This document shows, one piece after another, positions 35,319-44,455 of a DNA stretch of 60,110 nt. Both the position numbers and the translations under genes were made by a program. The stretch's first letter is position 1, and every line of letters starts with the position of its first letter. This DNA is from an uncultured Acidimicrobiales bacterium (GTDB taxonomy: Bacteria > Actinomycetota > Acidimicrobiia > Acidimicrobiales > SZUA-35). The stretch lies in contig CAKZXA010000036.1 in NCBI GenBank assembly GCA_937922045.1, forward strand, positions 1-60,110, read 5' to 3'. Under the pieces are notes generated by a model. It did not search any database, had not been told where the DNA came from, and was given only the letters and a program-made list of their open reading frames with translations.

Positions 35319-35558
35319 ACTGGCCACGGCTACGCCGGTTCATGCCGACGCGTGGCCGACCGGTCTGATGGCAATGGGGTCGGCTGATCAACCCTCGTTT
35401 GAGTCACCACTCTTGCGTTCTGCTCCCGATTGCTCGGCCGGCCCAGGCCGGGCTCCACCACGGCCAGCCATGACTATACCACCAGCCCTCAGGCCATCCG
35501 ACCAGAGACAAGAGCGGTAAAGCGGTCGACGACACCAACCATGACGCCATCACTAAAT

Positions 35559-36596
35559 CTAGAATGATTTCGAAGCAGCCAGATTGATCGACCCGATCAT
35601 CCGATCTTTCATAGCGTCCAGATCTACTCCTTCAGGGCTCTTCTGACCCATCCGGTATCTGGCGTAGACACCATGCAGAATGCAGGCGGTCTTGAAGTAG
35701 TTGAATCGCCGGTAGTAGCCGAGATTCTCAAGCGAACGGCCGCTGATGGCCTCATACCGTTCGATGAGCTCCGCCCGCCTACTAAAGCCCGGGGCCGAGG
35801 TGGCGGTTTCGTGCGACACCTGCACTGCATCCGCAGGATCGAACCATCCATTCATGGCATAGGCGAAGTCGGCGAGCGGATCGCCAAGCGTGGCGATCTC
35901 CCAATCCAACACAGCCACAACATGGCCTTCAGCGCTGACCATGCAGTTGTGCATGCCATAGTCTCCATGCACGACCCGGGCTGGCCCCTGGTCCGGTAGA
36001 TCGGCGATGAACTCATCGTGGAGTTCGTGGATGCGAACGTCGTCGAAATCGGCTGCCTCTCGTGAGGCCTGCCATGATCCGTACCATGTCCGCAACTGGC
36101 GGGCGACATAGCCATCGTGGCGGGCCAGGCCACCGAGTCCTACCGTCTCGGGGTCGATCGAATGGAGGACAGCCAGCGTCTCGACGAAGGAGGGTCCGAC
36201 CTGACCTCGTTGCTCGACACCGAGCCATTCCTCGACAGCCTCTGCGGTATACAGCGCCTGCCCCCCGACCTCGCCCATTACATAGAAAACCGCCCCGGTC
36301 ACCGAGGTGTCCTCACAGAGGGCGATCGGCTCTGGAACCGGCACGTCGGTGGCGTCGAGGGCCGAGATCACCGTGAACTCCCGTTTCATATCGTGGGCCT
36401 TTGGCAAGAGCTCACCCAACGGTGGGCGGCGGATCACAGCCCGATTGCCATCGGCATCGATGATGAGAAAGGTGAGATTGGAATGGCCGCCCTCTAGCCT
36501 CTCCCAGACAAATGGTGACGACAGCCGTGAGCAGTCAGAAACCCATTCTTCAACCGCTTCACGTCGGTACCCGGGTGTAGCGGAGTCATCGCTCAT
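35559..36596 (-). CDS. Aminoglycoside-phosphotransferase-fold kinase (ACAD10/11-type)
   Basis: 345 residues. VIRRPPLGELLPKAHDMKREFTVI gives the Lys/Glu nucleotide site. HGDYGMHNCMV is the catalytic Brenner motif and VLDWEIATLGDPLADFAYAM the metal-binding DWE region, typical of the subgroup that accompanies acyl-CoA dehydrogenases. These act on hydroxyacyl-CoA-like substrates rather than antibiotics in the cases studied. The gene is alone, so the substrate is open. The 240 bp downstream to 35318 contain no supported gene. Confidence 0.82.
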   Translation of the reverse strand: MSDDSATPGYRREAVEEWVSDCSRLSSPFVWERLEGGHSNLTFLIIDADGNRAVIRRPPLGELLPKAHDMKREFTVISALDATDVPVPEPIALCEDTSVTGAVFYVMGEVGGQALYTAEAVEEWLGVEQRGQVGPSFVETLAVLHSIDPETVGLGGLARHDGYVARQLRTWYGSWQASREAADFDDVRIHELHDEFIADLPDQGPARVVHGDYGMHNCMVSAEGHVVAVLDWEIATLGDPLADFAYAMNGWFDPADAVQVSHETATSAPGFSRRAELIERYEAISGRSLENLGYYRRFNYFKTACILHGVYARYRMGQKSPEGVDLDAMKDRMIGSINLAASKSF

Positions 36597-36679
36597 CGGA
36601 CTTGTATAGCGCCTAGGACCCCATCGATGCCACCGCTGAGCAGGCTTCGCCCTAAAACGGGCGGCATTCTGTTGCTCCG

Positions 36680-38368
36680 CTAGCCGTATCGTCGCAACCA
36701 GGTAAGTACAGCGACCGCGACCGCAGCAGGCTGTTCAGGCAACAAGGCGTGCCCCGCATCTGGGATCTCGATAACGGAGACTTTGCCGTCGAGCTCATTA
36801 GCCAATAGCCGTGTGCTCTCAGCTGAAATGAGCTGGTCTTCCATCGGCCGAACGATCAAGGTATCGACGTGGCCCCCGCTCGACCATTCGTCGGTTGGTG
36901 TTCGCTGTTGGGCTTCGGTTTGGGCCGCCGCCAGGGTGTGGTGCCAGCCGTCAACCCATACGACAGGATCATTGCCCTCAGCAAAGAAAGCCAAGGCGAT
37001 CGCTTCGAGGTGCTCTTCGGTCGACAGCTCCGGTACAAAAACTCGGCGGTGGGCCGTGGTTGGTTCGGGCTTTGTAGGGCCCGGGCCGGGTGCGGCGAGA
37101 AGGACCATATTGCGAACGAGATCGGGGTGACGGGTAGCGGTGGCCCGCGCGACCGTAGCGCCATAGTCGTGTCCGACGAGGGAGGCCGGCTCGCCCCCAT
37201 TGGCCTTGATTACGGCGGCGATGTCGTCGGCCAGATCGTTGAGGGTGATCCCAGCCAGCGCCCGGGATGATCCGACGATTCCTCGTGGCTCGGGCCGCAG
37301 CACGCGATAGCCAGCACCGGCGAGACGGTCTGCGAGATTTGCAAAGTCGCTGGCGCTCCGACCCAGCGATGGCAACAGGATGACGGGTCGGCCTTCGCCC
37401 TGAGCATGGACCGACAGCTCAACCGCCCCGGACGTCACCGTCTCGGTTCGGCGGAAGCCGGACTGGTTCTCCATCTGGCGAACTCTTCGCTCGAAGTCCT
37501 GGATCTCGACCAATGAGTCGATCGAACTCTCGTTGCTGTAGCTCCGCCACAGTTCACGCCCGAGAAATCGGAGTCCCTCGAGAATTCTGGGACCGATCGA
37601 CGGCCCCACATGGTTTGCACCCTTGGTGAGCCGGTACTCATGCGATATGCCAACGTCGAAGAGACAGCGATGGAGCAGCTCGACACCATGGTGAACATAA
37701 AGTCGATCCTGGTCGCCAGCCTCCAAGTAGATGGTCAGGCCACTGGCTGCAATGGTCGGGCTGTTGGCCACAGCGATCGCTGTTGGATGGTTGGCCTTCC
37801 AGAACTGATGGTCGAGCGGCTCGCCGAAGAGGCGCTTACGGATGGCTAGAGGCATGAACACCTGATCGCGGCTCGGCACACTGTCCCAGCTGAACGATTC
37901 CTCAACCGTTGGTTCCAGGGCCACCACTCCAGCGAAAACGGCTGGATGCTTGAAGGCCATTCGCAGGGCGCCGAGTGCACCAACCGATACCCCACCGATG
38001 AACAGCGGCCCGCTCGTTACACCCGTTTCACGCCGTAGATGGGGAATGAACTCTTCGAGCAGGAAGGATTCCCACCGTTCGGATCCATCGTGATAATCGA
38101 GGTAGAACGACCAGCCAGATGTTGGCGTGGCCACGACCATCGCTGGCAGGGCACGCTCGGCCCAGGCCTGCAGAAACTGAGGGCGACACGCTTCAAGAAA
38201 TCGCCGAGTTCCACCGCCGCCATGCAGCCAGATGAGCAAGGGACTGTCAGCTCGTGGCGTGCGAGCGGAGGAAAGAAGGGCGTACTCGACAGGGCCGGTG
38301 ACCTTGTCACTAACCACCTCGTCATAGACGAGTTCGCCCTGGGCTTGTTGCCGCTCTTTCCTTGCCAT
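36680..38368 (-). CDS. Tandem alpha/beta hydrolase fusion (esterase + epoxide-hydrolase/dehalogenase-like)
   Basis: 562 residues. Domain 1 (about 15-275) is esterase-like, with oxyanion region LIWLHGGGG, nucleophile S128 in GGVSVGAL and His253 in GANHVG. Domain 2 (about 305-560) is a second hydrolase with D401 in GHDYG as nucleophile, the Asp type of epoxide hydrolases and haloalkane dehalogenases, and DAGHALLPEQP near the end. A linker with a coiled segment (FERRVRQMENQSGF) joins them. Two different chemistries on one chain suggest sequential processing of an ester, but substrates are unknown. A 12-bp inverted repeat lies upstream. Confidence 0.8.
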   Translation of the reverse strand: MARKERQQAQGELVYDEVVSDKVTGPVEYALLSSARTPRADSPLLIWLHGGGGTRRFLEACRPQFLQAWAERALPAMVVATPTSGWSFYLDYHDGSERWESFLLEEFIPHLRRETGVTSGPLFIGGVSVGALGALRMAFKHPAVFAGVVALEPTVEESFSWDSVPSRDQVFMPLAIRKRLFGEPLDHQFWKANHPTAIAVANSPTIAASGLTIYLEAGDQDRLYVHHGVELLHRCLFDVGISHEYRLTKGANHVGPSIGPRILEGLRFLGRELWRSYSNESSIDSLVEIQDFERRVRQMENQSGFRRTETVTSGAVELSVHAQGEGRPVILLPSLGRSASDFANLADRLAGAGYRVLRPEPRGIVGSSRALAGITLNDLADDIAAVIKANGGEPASLVGHDYGATVARATATRHPDLVRNMVLLAAPGPGPTKPEPTTAHRRVFVPELSTEEHLEAIALAFFAEGNDPVVWVDGWHHTLAAAQTEAQQRTPTDEWSSGGHVDTLIVRPMEDQLISAESTRLLANELDGKVSVIEIPDAGHALLPEQPAAVAVAVLTWLRRYG

Positions 38369-38418
38369 CTTCCCCGCAAACGCTCTGGTAATGCTTGCAT
38401 AGACCCTACCCGGGCCAA

Positions 38419-38468
38419 GGGATCTGTGCCTGTAGGCAGGTTATCCCGACCCGGTGGGCACAGATCCC
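38419..38468. promoter_or_regulatory. 12-bp inverted repeat upstream of the hydrolase fusion
   Basis: GGGATCTGTGCC (38419-38430) and GGCACAGATCCC (38457-38468) are perfect inverted repeats separated by 26 bp, 51 bp before the hydrolase start. A 16-bp tandem repeat beginning CCCCCACCTACGA (38466-38481, 38482-38497) abuts it. Possible operator. Confidence 0.5.
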
Positions 38469-38502
38469 CCACCTACGAGCACCCCCACCTACGAATATCG
38501 TT

Positions 38503-38544
38503 GCGAGCCGTGAGATCAACCATTGTTGATAGCCCACGGCTCGC
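38503..38544 (-). terminator. Stem-loop after ald
   Basis: GCGAGCCGTG / CACGGCTCGC form a 10-bp outer stem with an inner 6-bp ATCAAC / GTTGAT stem. It lies 7 bp past the ald stop (minus strand). A probable terminator without a U-tract. Confidence 0.7.
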
Positions 38545-38550
38545 CTTGGG

Positions 38551-39672
38551 CTAGAGCAGCTCAATCGCCTCGCTGGGCGTTACATAGTCGGCGCCTAGGG
38601 CTTCGGCCACAGCCGGCTCGGTAATTGCGCCATTGGCGACGTTGAGCCCATTCAGCAGATGAGGATCGTCAGCCAAGGCCACCTTGGCTCCCTTGTCAGC
38701 CAGGGCGATGGTGTACGGAAGCGTCACGTTATTGAGTGCGTAGGTTGACGTCTGGGGCACAGCGCCAGGCATGTTTGCCACGCAGTAGTGCACAACATCA
38801 TCGACAACGTAGGTCGGATCCGAATGCGTGGTCGCCCGCGATGTCTCCATGCAGCCACCCTGATCGATCGCTACGTCGACTACGACCGAACCCGGCCGCA
38901 TGGCCTTGATCATGTCGGCGGTGACCAGCTTGGGAGCCTTGGCCCCCTTGATCAGCACAGCGCCGATGACGAGATCAGCATCGATCACGAGATCTTCGAG
39001 CGCTGATTGGGTCGAGTAAATCGTGCGCAGGCTCGGGCCGAACCGGGCCGAGAGCTCGTCGAGCACGTCGGTCTGACGATCGAGCACGGTCACGTCAGCG
39101 CCGAGGCCGACAGCCATTTCGATCGAATTTCTGCCCACCACGCCGCCACCGATGACGACGACCTTGGCCGGAGCCACACCGGGCACACCACCGAGGAGTC
39201 GACCGGAGCCGCCCTGAGGAGCTTCGAGCGAGTGAGCGCCCGCCTGTACCGCCATCCTGCCTGCCACCTTCGACATTGGGGCGAGCAAGGGCAGTTCACC
39301 ATCGCTGTCGGTGACCGTTTCATAGGCGATGCAGGTTGCGCCGCTGGTTACCAGATCGCGTGTCTGCTCGGGATCGGGAGCGAGGTGCAGGTAGGTAAAG
39401 AGGAGGTGCCCCTTGTCCAACATGGCTCGCTCGATGGCCTGAGGCTCCTTTACCTTGACGATCATTTCAGCGGTTTGGAACACCTGGGCAGCGTCGGAGA
39501 CCACCGCCGCGCCAACGGCCTGGTAGTCAGCATCGGTTGCGCCGATACCAATGCCAGCATCGGTCTGGACCGTTACCTCATGGCCACGGCCAACAAGCTC
39601 CCGAACGCTGTTGGGGGTCAATCCCACCCGTAGCTCTCGATCCTTGATCTCCTTCGGAACGCCAATATGCAT
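38551..39672 (-). CDS. ald: Alanine dehydrogenase
   Basis: 373 residues. The start is the ATG at 39672, with GGGAG 8 nt upstream (a GTG immediately before it is possible). The N-terminal substrate domain ([20 protein letters not shown]) and the NAD-binding Rossmann fold ([29 protein letters not shown]) are clear, and K76 and H97-type catalytic positions lie in KVKEP and YLHLAPD. It interconverts L-alanine and pyruvate plus ammonia with NAD. An Lrp/AsnC regulator is divergent, the arrangement known for ald/aldR in mycobacteria. Confidence 0.95.
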   Translation of the reverse strand: MHIGVPKEIKDRELRVGLTPNSVRELVGRGHEVTVQTDAGIGIGATDADYQAVGAAVVSDAAQVFQTAEMIVKVKEPQAIERAMLDKGHLLFTYLHLAPDPEQTRDLVTSGATCIAYETVTDSDGELPLLAPMSKVAGRMAVQAGAHSLEAPQGGSGRLLGGVPGVAPAKVVVIGGGVVGRNSIEMAVGLGADVTVLDRQTDVLDELSARFGPSLRTIYSTQSALEDLVIDADLVIGAVLIKGAKAPKLVTADMIKAMRPGSVVVDVAIDQGGCMETSRATTHSDPTYVVDDVVHYCVANMPGAVPQTSTYALNNVTLPYTIALADKGAKVALADDPHLLNGLNVANGAITEPAVAEALGADYVTPSEAIELL

Positions 39673-39849
39673 CACGACTCTCCCATCTCAGTGGCCACGT
39701 CCCAGGTGGCGCATGCAGGTGGTCATGTGAAGGTTCGTCACACGACTCCGATAGATAACTCGGCTGCTTCAACTCTACTCTTGTGACCAGTGTCATGTGT
39801 TGCAAGTTTGGGCACCATCAGCACCGATTTTGCACTATTCTTGCGCCCT

Positions 39850-40338
39850 ATGAACACTGCACGCTCAAATAGTGTGAATACCTCGCTGGACGACACAGAT
39901 CGTGCAATCCTCAACGAGCTGCAGCAGAACGGACGTATCACCAACACGGAGCTGGCCGGGCTTGTCGGCCTCTCGCCGTCAGCGGCGCTCCGTCGGGTTC
40001 GGTCTCTCGAAGAAAGCGGCGTTATCGATCGATACGTTGCTTTGTGCAATCCTGCGGCGGTCGGACGGGGGACGACCGTGTTTGTCGAGATCTCCCTGAC
40101 AAGCCAGTCAGCGACCGACCTCGACGCATTTGAGGCCGGCGTGATCGCCTGTCCCGAGGTCATCAGCTGCCACCTTATGGCTGGCAACTCCGACTACCTC
40201 GTTCAGCTCGCCTGCAACGATGTCAGCGACTACGAGCGGGTTCACCGTGACTACCTCGCCCAGCTTCCGGGCGTGTCTCGCATCCGCTCGAGCTTTGCTT
40301 TGCGCTCGATCGGGCACAAGTACATCGTCGACTTTTAA
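39850..40338 (+). CDS. Lrp/AsnC-family regulator, probably controlling ald
   Basis: 162 residues from the ATG at 39850; an in-frame ATG at 39790 would add residues unlike the family. The helix-turn-helix (LDDTDRAILNELQQNGRITNTELAGLVGLSPSAALRRVRSLEESGVI) precedes an RAM ligand domain (VISCHLMAGNSDYLVQLAC). It is divergent from ald, like mycobacterial AldR, so alanine-responsive control is likely. TGCAA (39801) and TTGCA (39830) form a distant inverted pair that might be part of the operator. TATTCT at 39836 is a possible -10 with a very short leader. Confidence 0.9.
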   Translation: MNTARSNSVNTSLDDTDRAILNELQQNGRITNTELAGLVGLSPSAALRRVRSLEESGVIDRYVALCNPAAVGRGTTVFVEISLTSQSATDLDAFEAGVIACPEVISCHLMAGNSDYLVQLACNDVSDYERVHRDYLAQLPGVSRIRSSFALRSIGHKYIVDF

Positions 40339-40355
40339 CAAGCATCTCTTGCGCC

Positions 40356-40544
40356 CTAGTTGGCCACCGAGCTACCGACCTGGCTGAGAGGGGTCGAAGC
40401 ACTCGTTCCAATGAATGAAACTGCACCAAAACAGACGATAGCGATCAGGCCGACGAGGAGTGCGTATTCAACGAGGTTGGCCCCGCGCTCTTCCCCCGAC
40501 GTAGCGCCGTGAGAAGCACGAGACTGGAGAAGTAGTCGTGTCAT
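40356..40544 (-). CDS. Flp/Fap type IVb pilin
   Basis: 62 residues. RGANLVEYALLVGLIAIVCFGAVSFIG has the prepilin cleavage site (after Gly of RG|A), Glu at +5 and the hydrophobic assembly helix. Flp pilins are exported and assembled by the Tad apparatus; no tadA/B/C or cpaA gene is in the window. A second Flp gene is at 44213. The 235 bp upstream to 40779 hold no other supported gene. Confidence 0.88.
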   Translation of the reverse strand: MTRLLLQSRASHGATSGEERGANLVEYALLVGLIAIVCFGAVSFIGTSASTPLSQVGSSVAN

Positions 40545-40779
40545 ATCTCAAATGTCGACCCAATTCGGCGCAACTCGATAGGCCGATTGGATAGTCGACG
40601 GCCTATGAATATGCCTAGTCGACCACGACACCTTTCTCCCGGCAGCGCTCATCGGCCGCTGTCACACGTTCTCGGTATGGTCAGGCTGGGTTCGAGACGA
40701 TGCGCACAGGGCGTCAAATCGAGCGACCACGTCTCGGCTAACGCCGACGCCTGCTCCTCCGTTTTCTCAGGAGTCCCCA

Positions 40780-41292
40780 ATGGCCTTTGTGCCGAATCAT
40801 CCCTTGTCGGAACGAACGATCACATCGTTCCGAGATGCAGTCGGCGTGGCGATGGAACTCGCCGATGAGTACGCCATTGCAAACTCTGTTCTCCTCACCG
40901 AACCTACAACTGGTCGGGTCGTGCGCAGCTCGTTGAGCACGGCCATCGAAACATCGCTTTCCCCCCAGCTCCGCTGGTCGTGGCGATCGTGTATCAGCGA
41001 ATGCCGAGATCGGCCGGAACGCTCAGGTCTCGACGTCGTCCTCCTCGCCGTACGCGAGACATCACTACTCCCGGTTCGCGAAACAGATCTAACCAGCTAC
41101 CGTTTCGCCCGTGCAACACTCTCCTACTGCAACGCTCGCCTGCTCGACTGGATTCACACCGATGGCGATCACATCCGGTCATTCGCCTATCTGACCAGCC
41201 GCCACACAGCCTGGGCCGGCGACAACACCAGCCATCGATGCGAAGACGAACGCTGGCTTCACCAACCCAGCGGTTCAACCTTCGATCTCTAG
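40780..41292 (+). CDS. Hypothetical protein
   Basis: 170 residues. AGGAG lies 6-7 nt before the ATG, a good ribosome-binding site. The stop overlaps the convergent HTTM gene by 4 bp, as for other compact gene pairs here. The protein is soluble and mixed alpha/beta with scattered Cys, Trp and Arg (WRSCISECRDRPERSG, YCNARLLDWIHTDGDHIR). I recognise no domain. It lies next to a pilin gene, but no functional link is visible. Confidence 0.55.
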   Translation: MAFVPNHPLSERTITSFRDAVGVAMELADEYAIANSVLLTEPTTGRVVRSSLSTAIETSLSPQLRWSWRSCISECRDRPERSGLDVVLLAVRETSLLPVRETDLTSYRFARATLSYCNARLLDWIHTDGDHIRSFAYLTSRHTAWAGDNTSHRCEDERWLHQPSGSTFDL

Positions 41293-42704
41293 TTCGCTGG
41301 GCCCCACGTGCGCAGGCACCGCTTCGGCTCCATCGGGTCGACGGCCCGCAATGCACCCAGCTTTGAGCCGATTACGAAGCCGAACCCATCGGTGTCCAGA
41401 TCGATCTGATCGAGGCTCAACGCCTCTTCGGCCCGGTAGAGCGTGGCCTGCGATGTACCCCCGCCGGCGACAAATCGGGCCAGATTTCGCTCGGGTACAA
41501 GCAGACTCTCCAGGCTATAGACCCCCAGAGCATCGTCCCCATCAGCTTCAGCAACCGACCAGAGGTCCTGAGGTATCAGCGGAAGGGTTCGTCGCACGAC
41601 CAGGTGGTTCGAGTCGCCCTGCGCCGTATGGAGGTTGGAATACATGTTGTAGGCGCCTGCCGTGCGCAACTCAAGATAGGGCGACAGACCATTGAGTAGA
41701 GCGAAGGCCACCACCACAAGCCCCACCGGTGCACAACGACCAAGCGGTGTCGCCTCCGACACCTCGGCCGACCGGTGGCCACGCCACAACGTACGAACGA
41801 CAAGGAGAGCAGCGGCACCGCCGTAGATGAACCAGAGCGGGTAGGCCAGCCACCATTGAGGTTGGCCCGCTTTCACAATGATGCTGTCGACAGCCAGTGC
41901 CATGGCCACAAGGAGCACAAGAAAGTATCGGCCATGCCGGTCGGCCAGGCCCCTTACTCGGCGGTCGAGCCCGAGCTGAACGTCGAGGGGCGAAAAGAGC
42001 AGGAAGAGTGCTACGAGAACAGACGAAAAGTCCCACACATGAGCCACGGGGTCCAAGGCCAGGCCAAAGTGAAACCCCATTCCAACGAGAACCCCAATCG
42101 TCCTCGTCGCTGGCCAGAGCAACAACAAGGGGACCGAACTTTCAACCAGCAGGGTGATCGTGATGACAGCAGCGCTCCAAAAGACGCTCTCACTAACGGC
42201 CAAACCAACCCACTCCCCCATCTCATCGCCAAACACCACCGCGCAGCTGACCTCGGGGTCGAGGAAGCCTGTGTTCAGCTTCGACCAGGCAATCCAGGCG
42301 TAGGAGACGATAAGGGCATAGCGCAGGCTAGGCGCCGATATGTCAAACCATCGTCGGCCGCCTACGGCCACGCTGAGCACGGCCGACAAGGCGATCAAAC
42401 CCAGCAGTACCTCATGGTTGCCCACGACCGGCAGCTTGAGGAACAGCACCACGAGGTGAAGGGCTCCAAGCACCGCTGCCGCTGCAGGCCGGCCGCGTCC
42501 AGAGTCTGCCGAGGAAGACTCGGCCAGAAGCCAGAGAGCGGCGAGGGCCAGGGCGATCTGGAACCGACCGACTACGTCGCCAACCAGGAGATGGTAAGGA
42601 TTTCCGACCAGGTGGAACAAGACGGCCAGAGGCCAGGCAACGCAGAACCAGCGTGCTGGCCTGTTCGGTTGCGGCGGCTCAGTTGTGCGGCGGGTCACGT
42701 TCAC
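41289..42704 (-). CDS. HTTM-domain membrane protein (vitamin-K carboxylase-related fold)
   Basis: 471 residues with about eight to ten membrane helices and a soluble C-terminal part. YALIVSYAWIAWSKLNTGFLDP, GMGFHFGLALDPVAHVWDFSSVL and GLSPYLELRTAGAYNMYSNLHT are typical of bacterial HTTM proteins distantly related to gamma-glutamyl carboxylase. Activity is unproven for this branch. The start is GTG at 42704; a second GTG at 42698 has a better GAGG spacing. It converges on the hypothetical gene at 41292. Confidence 0.8.
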   Translation of the reverse strand: MNVTRRTTEPPQPNRPARWFCVAWPLAVLFHLVGNPYHLLVGDVVGRFQIALALAALWLLAESSSADSGRGRPAAAAVLGALHLVVLFLKLPVVGNHEVLLGLIALSAVLSVAVGGRRWFDISAPSLRYALIVSYAWIAWSKLNTGFLDPEVSCAVVFGDEMGEWVGLAVSESVFWSAAVITITLLVESSVPLLLLWPATRTIGVLVGMGFHFGLALDPVAHVWDFSSVLVALFLLFSPLDVQLGLDRRVRGLADRHGRYFLVLLVAMALAVDSIIVKAGQPQWWLAYPLWFIYGGAAALLVVRTLWRGHRSAEVSEATPLGRCAPVGLVVVAFALLNGLSPYLELRTAGAYNMYSNLHTAQGDSNHLVVRRTLPLIPQDLWSVAEADGDDALGVYSLESLLVPERNLARFVAGGGTSQATLYRAEEALSLDQIDLDTDGFGFVIGSKLGALRAVDPMEPKRCLRTWGPAN

Positions 42705-42791
42705 CTCGGCGGAACGTTTGGTGGACCAGGACGGGTCGATCCCGGCTAACCGGGCGGAGGTACGATCTCTGTCTTTCCCAATCAGGCCAGA

Positions 42792-43817
42792 TCAGCTGCG
42801 GTCGGACGTCGACCCAAGCCCCTCGGCTGCTTCGAGCTGCTTGTTCTTCTGCTCGGAGAAGACGATCGCTCCAATGAAGAGCAGTGCGATGATGGCCAGC
42901 GACCACCAAACCGGCATGTGAACGCCCCAGATACCAGCCGCCAGCATTTTGAGACCAACGAACATCAAGATGGCGCCGAGGCCATGGTTCAGATAGTGGA
43001 AGCGTTCCTTGGCCCCGGCCAGCAGGAAATACATGGCCCGCAGTCCAAGGATGGCAAAAGCGTTGGAGGCGAACACGATGTACTGCTCGCGCGATACAGC
43101 CAGAATTGCCGGTACCGAATCGACGGCGAAGATTACGTCGGTTGCTTCCACCACGATCAGGGCCGCCAGCAGCGGTGTGGCTGCCCGCTGCCCGTTGACC
43201 TTTGTGAAGAATCGCTGGCCGTCGAACTCGTCGGTGACGGGCACGAACCGTTTGAGTAAACCCAAACCGGTGGTCGACGCCTCGTCACCCTCATCATCAC
43301 GATGGCGAAGCACTCGGAACCCGGTGTAGATCAGGAAGACGCCGAACACGAGGAGTAAGAACTCGAACCGTTCGAGCAGGGCTGTTCCCGCGAAGATGAA
43401 GATGGCTCTAAGCACGAGAGCCCCAAAAATTCCATAGAAAAGCACCCGGTGCTGGTACTTGACCGGAATCTGCATTGAGGTAAACAGCATCGACCAGACG
43501 AACACGTTGTCGACGCTTAGCGCTTTCTCGATGAGGTAGCCACTGAGATACTCACCAAAAGCGGCGCTACCGAAGCTGACGAAGATGTAGCCGGCGAACG
43601 CCAGACCGCACGCCACCCAGAACGTTGACTCGATCAGGGCCTCACGCGGCGTTGGAGCGTGGGCTTCCCGATGACGGTAGAGATCGATGCCGAGCAAGAG
43701 GGCAACGGTTACGCCGAAGACGATCCACGGCCCCGAACCGATATCGCCGAGATCGACAAATTTTCCATCCGAAGCCTCGGCTGCCACCAGCAGGGTGGAT
43801 GTCAGCTGTGAAAACAC
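42792..43817 (-). CDS. TerC-family integral membrane protein (Alx-like)
   Basis: 341 residues with about nine helices. EKALSVDNVFVWSMLF and VEATDVIFAVDSVPAILAVSREQYIVFASNAFAILGLRA hold the conserved acidic residues of TerC, thought to handle Mn2+ or other metals at the secretory membrane. C-terminal residues are charged. I looked for a yybP-ykoY Mn riboswitch in the leader and did not find its core. Confidence 0.92.
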   Translation of the reverse strand: MFSQLTSTLLVAAEASDGKFVDLGDIGSGPWIVFGVTVALLLGIDLYRHREAHAPTPREALIESTFWVACGLAFAGYIFVSFGSAAFGEYLSGYLIEKALSVDNVFVWSMLFTSMQIPVKYQHRVLFYGIFGALVLRAIFIFAGTALLERFEFLLLVFGVFLIYTGFRVLRHRDDEGDEASTTGLGLLKRFVPVTDEFDGQRFFTKVNGQRAATPLLAALIVVEATDVIFAVDSVPAILAVSREQYIVFASNAFAILGLRAMYFLLAGAKERFHYLNHGLGAILMFVGLKMLAAGIWGVHMPVWWSLAIIALLFIGAIVFSEQKNKQLEAAEGLGSTSDRS

Positions 43818-44212
43818 GACGACCTTTCTTTTTGTGTGGCCGAATCCTCGATCGACGCCGTCCGTCAGGAAGAAACACTATCGCCCGGTTCGGTCTCTTC
43901 AGACCCATCCCGTTTTGATCCTGCCTCATCCTGTCGACCAGGAGGGCCTCAACGTGATGAGCTGTCGGCATGTCCCTCCGCTGACACAGCGGCAACTCGA
44001 CCAAAAACGTCTCTAAAACTAGGCAAATGGAGACGAGATCACGACGAAAAGTGGCCAGATGAGGGCTGAAGCGCCGCTCATCCAAGGGATCTAGGTCAAT
44101 TTTCACAGCCCGTTTGTGCTGATGGACCCATCCAGAACCAGGAACGTCGGGACGACAACACAAGTAAGCCCGCAAATCGGGACCAAACCACAAACACCCC
44201 GGAGATACCCAA
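43818..44212. other. Divergent region terC / flp
   Basis: 395 bp with no convincing gene. It must contain both promoters. The perfect small hairpin CCGCTG-aca-CAGCGG (43978-43992) is the only clear structure. No riboswitch or tRNA is recognisable. Confidence 0.5.
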
Positions 44213-44398
44213 ATGCTTCACTACGAATTTCTTTCAGCCTGGATGAAAGCTCAGACCAAGAGCGAGCGAGGCGCTTCCCTCGTCGAGTACGCCCTGCTGG
44301 TCGCCCTGATCGCTGTTGTGTGTATCGGCGCCGTCACCTTCCTCGGTGGCTCGGCCAGCGACAAGCTGAGCGACGTCGGTAACTCGATCTCTAACTAA
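44213..44398 (+). CDS. Flp/Fap type IVb pilin
   Basis: 61 residues; GGAGA lies 7-8 nt before the ATG. RGASLVEYALLVALIAVVCIGAVTFLGG has the prepilin cleavage site, Glu+5 and the assembly helix. It shares the core and the SDKLSDVGNSISN-type end with the pilin at 40356 (STPLSQVGSSVAN), so the two are paralogues. The Tad machinery is not in this window. A strong terminator follows. Confidence 0.92.
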   Translation: MLHYEFLSAWMKAQTKSERGASLVEYALLVALIAVVCIGAVTFLGGSASDKLSDVGNSISN

Positions 44399-44418
44399 GA
44401 GCGCATAACCCGAACGAG

Positions 44419-44445
44419 GGAGGAGGTGCCTACGGCGCCTCCTCC
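44419..44445. terminator. Strong stem-loop between flp and the FHA gene
   Basis: GGAGGAGGTGCC / GGCGCCTCCTCC, a 12-bp stem with one T-G pair and a TAC loop, followed by TTCGT. It lies between the flp stop (44398) and the convergent FHA stop (44456) and can serve both strands. Confidence 0.8.
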
Positions 44446-44455
44446 TTCGTCGCGT

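Noticed and set aside
35391-35472. A 27-residue minus-strand peptide (MAGRGGARPGPAEQ...)
   Set aside because: It is too short, has no ribosome-binding site, and a TATAGT directly before the ATG is too close to be its promoter.
43818-44000. yybP-ykoY manganese riboswitch before terC
   Set aside because: The conserved core motifs are not visible on the minus strand.
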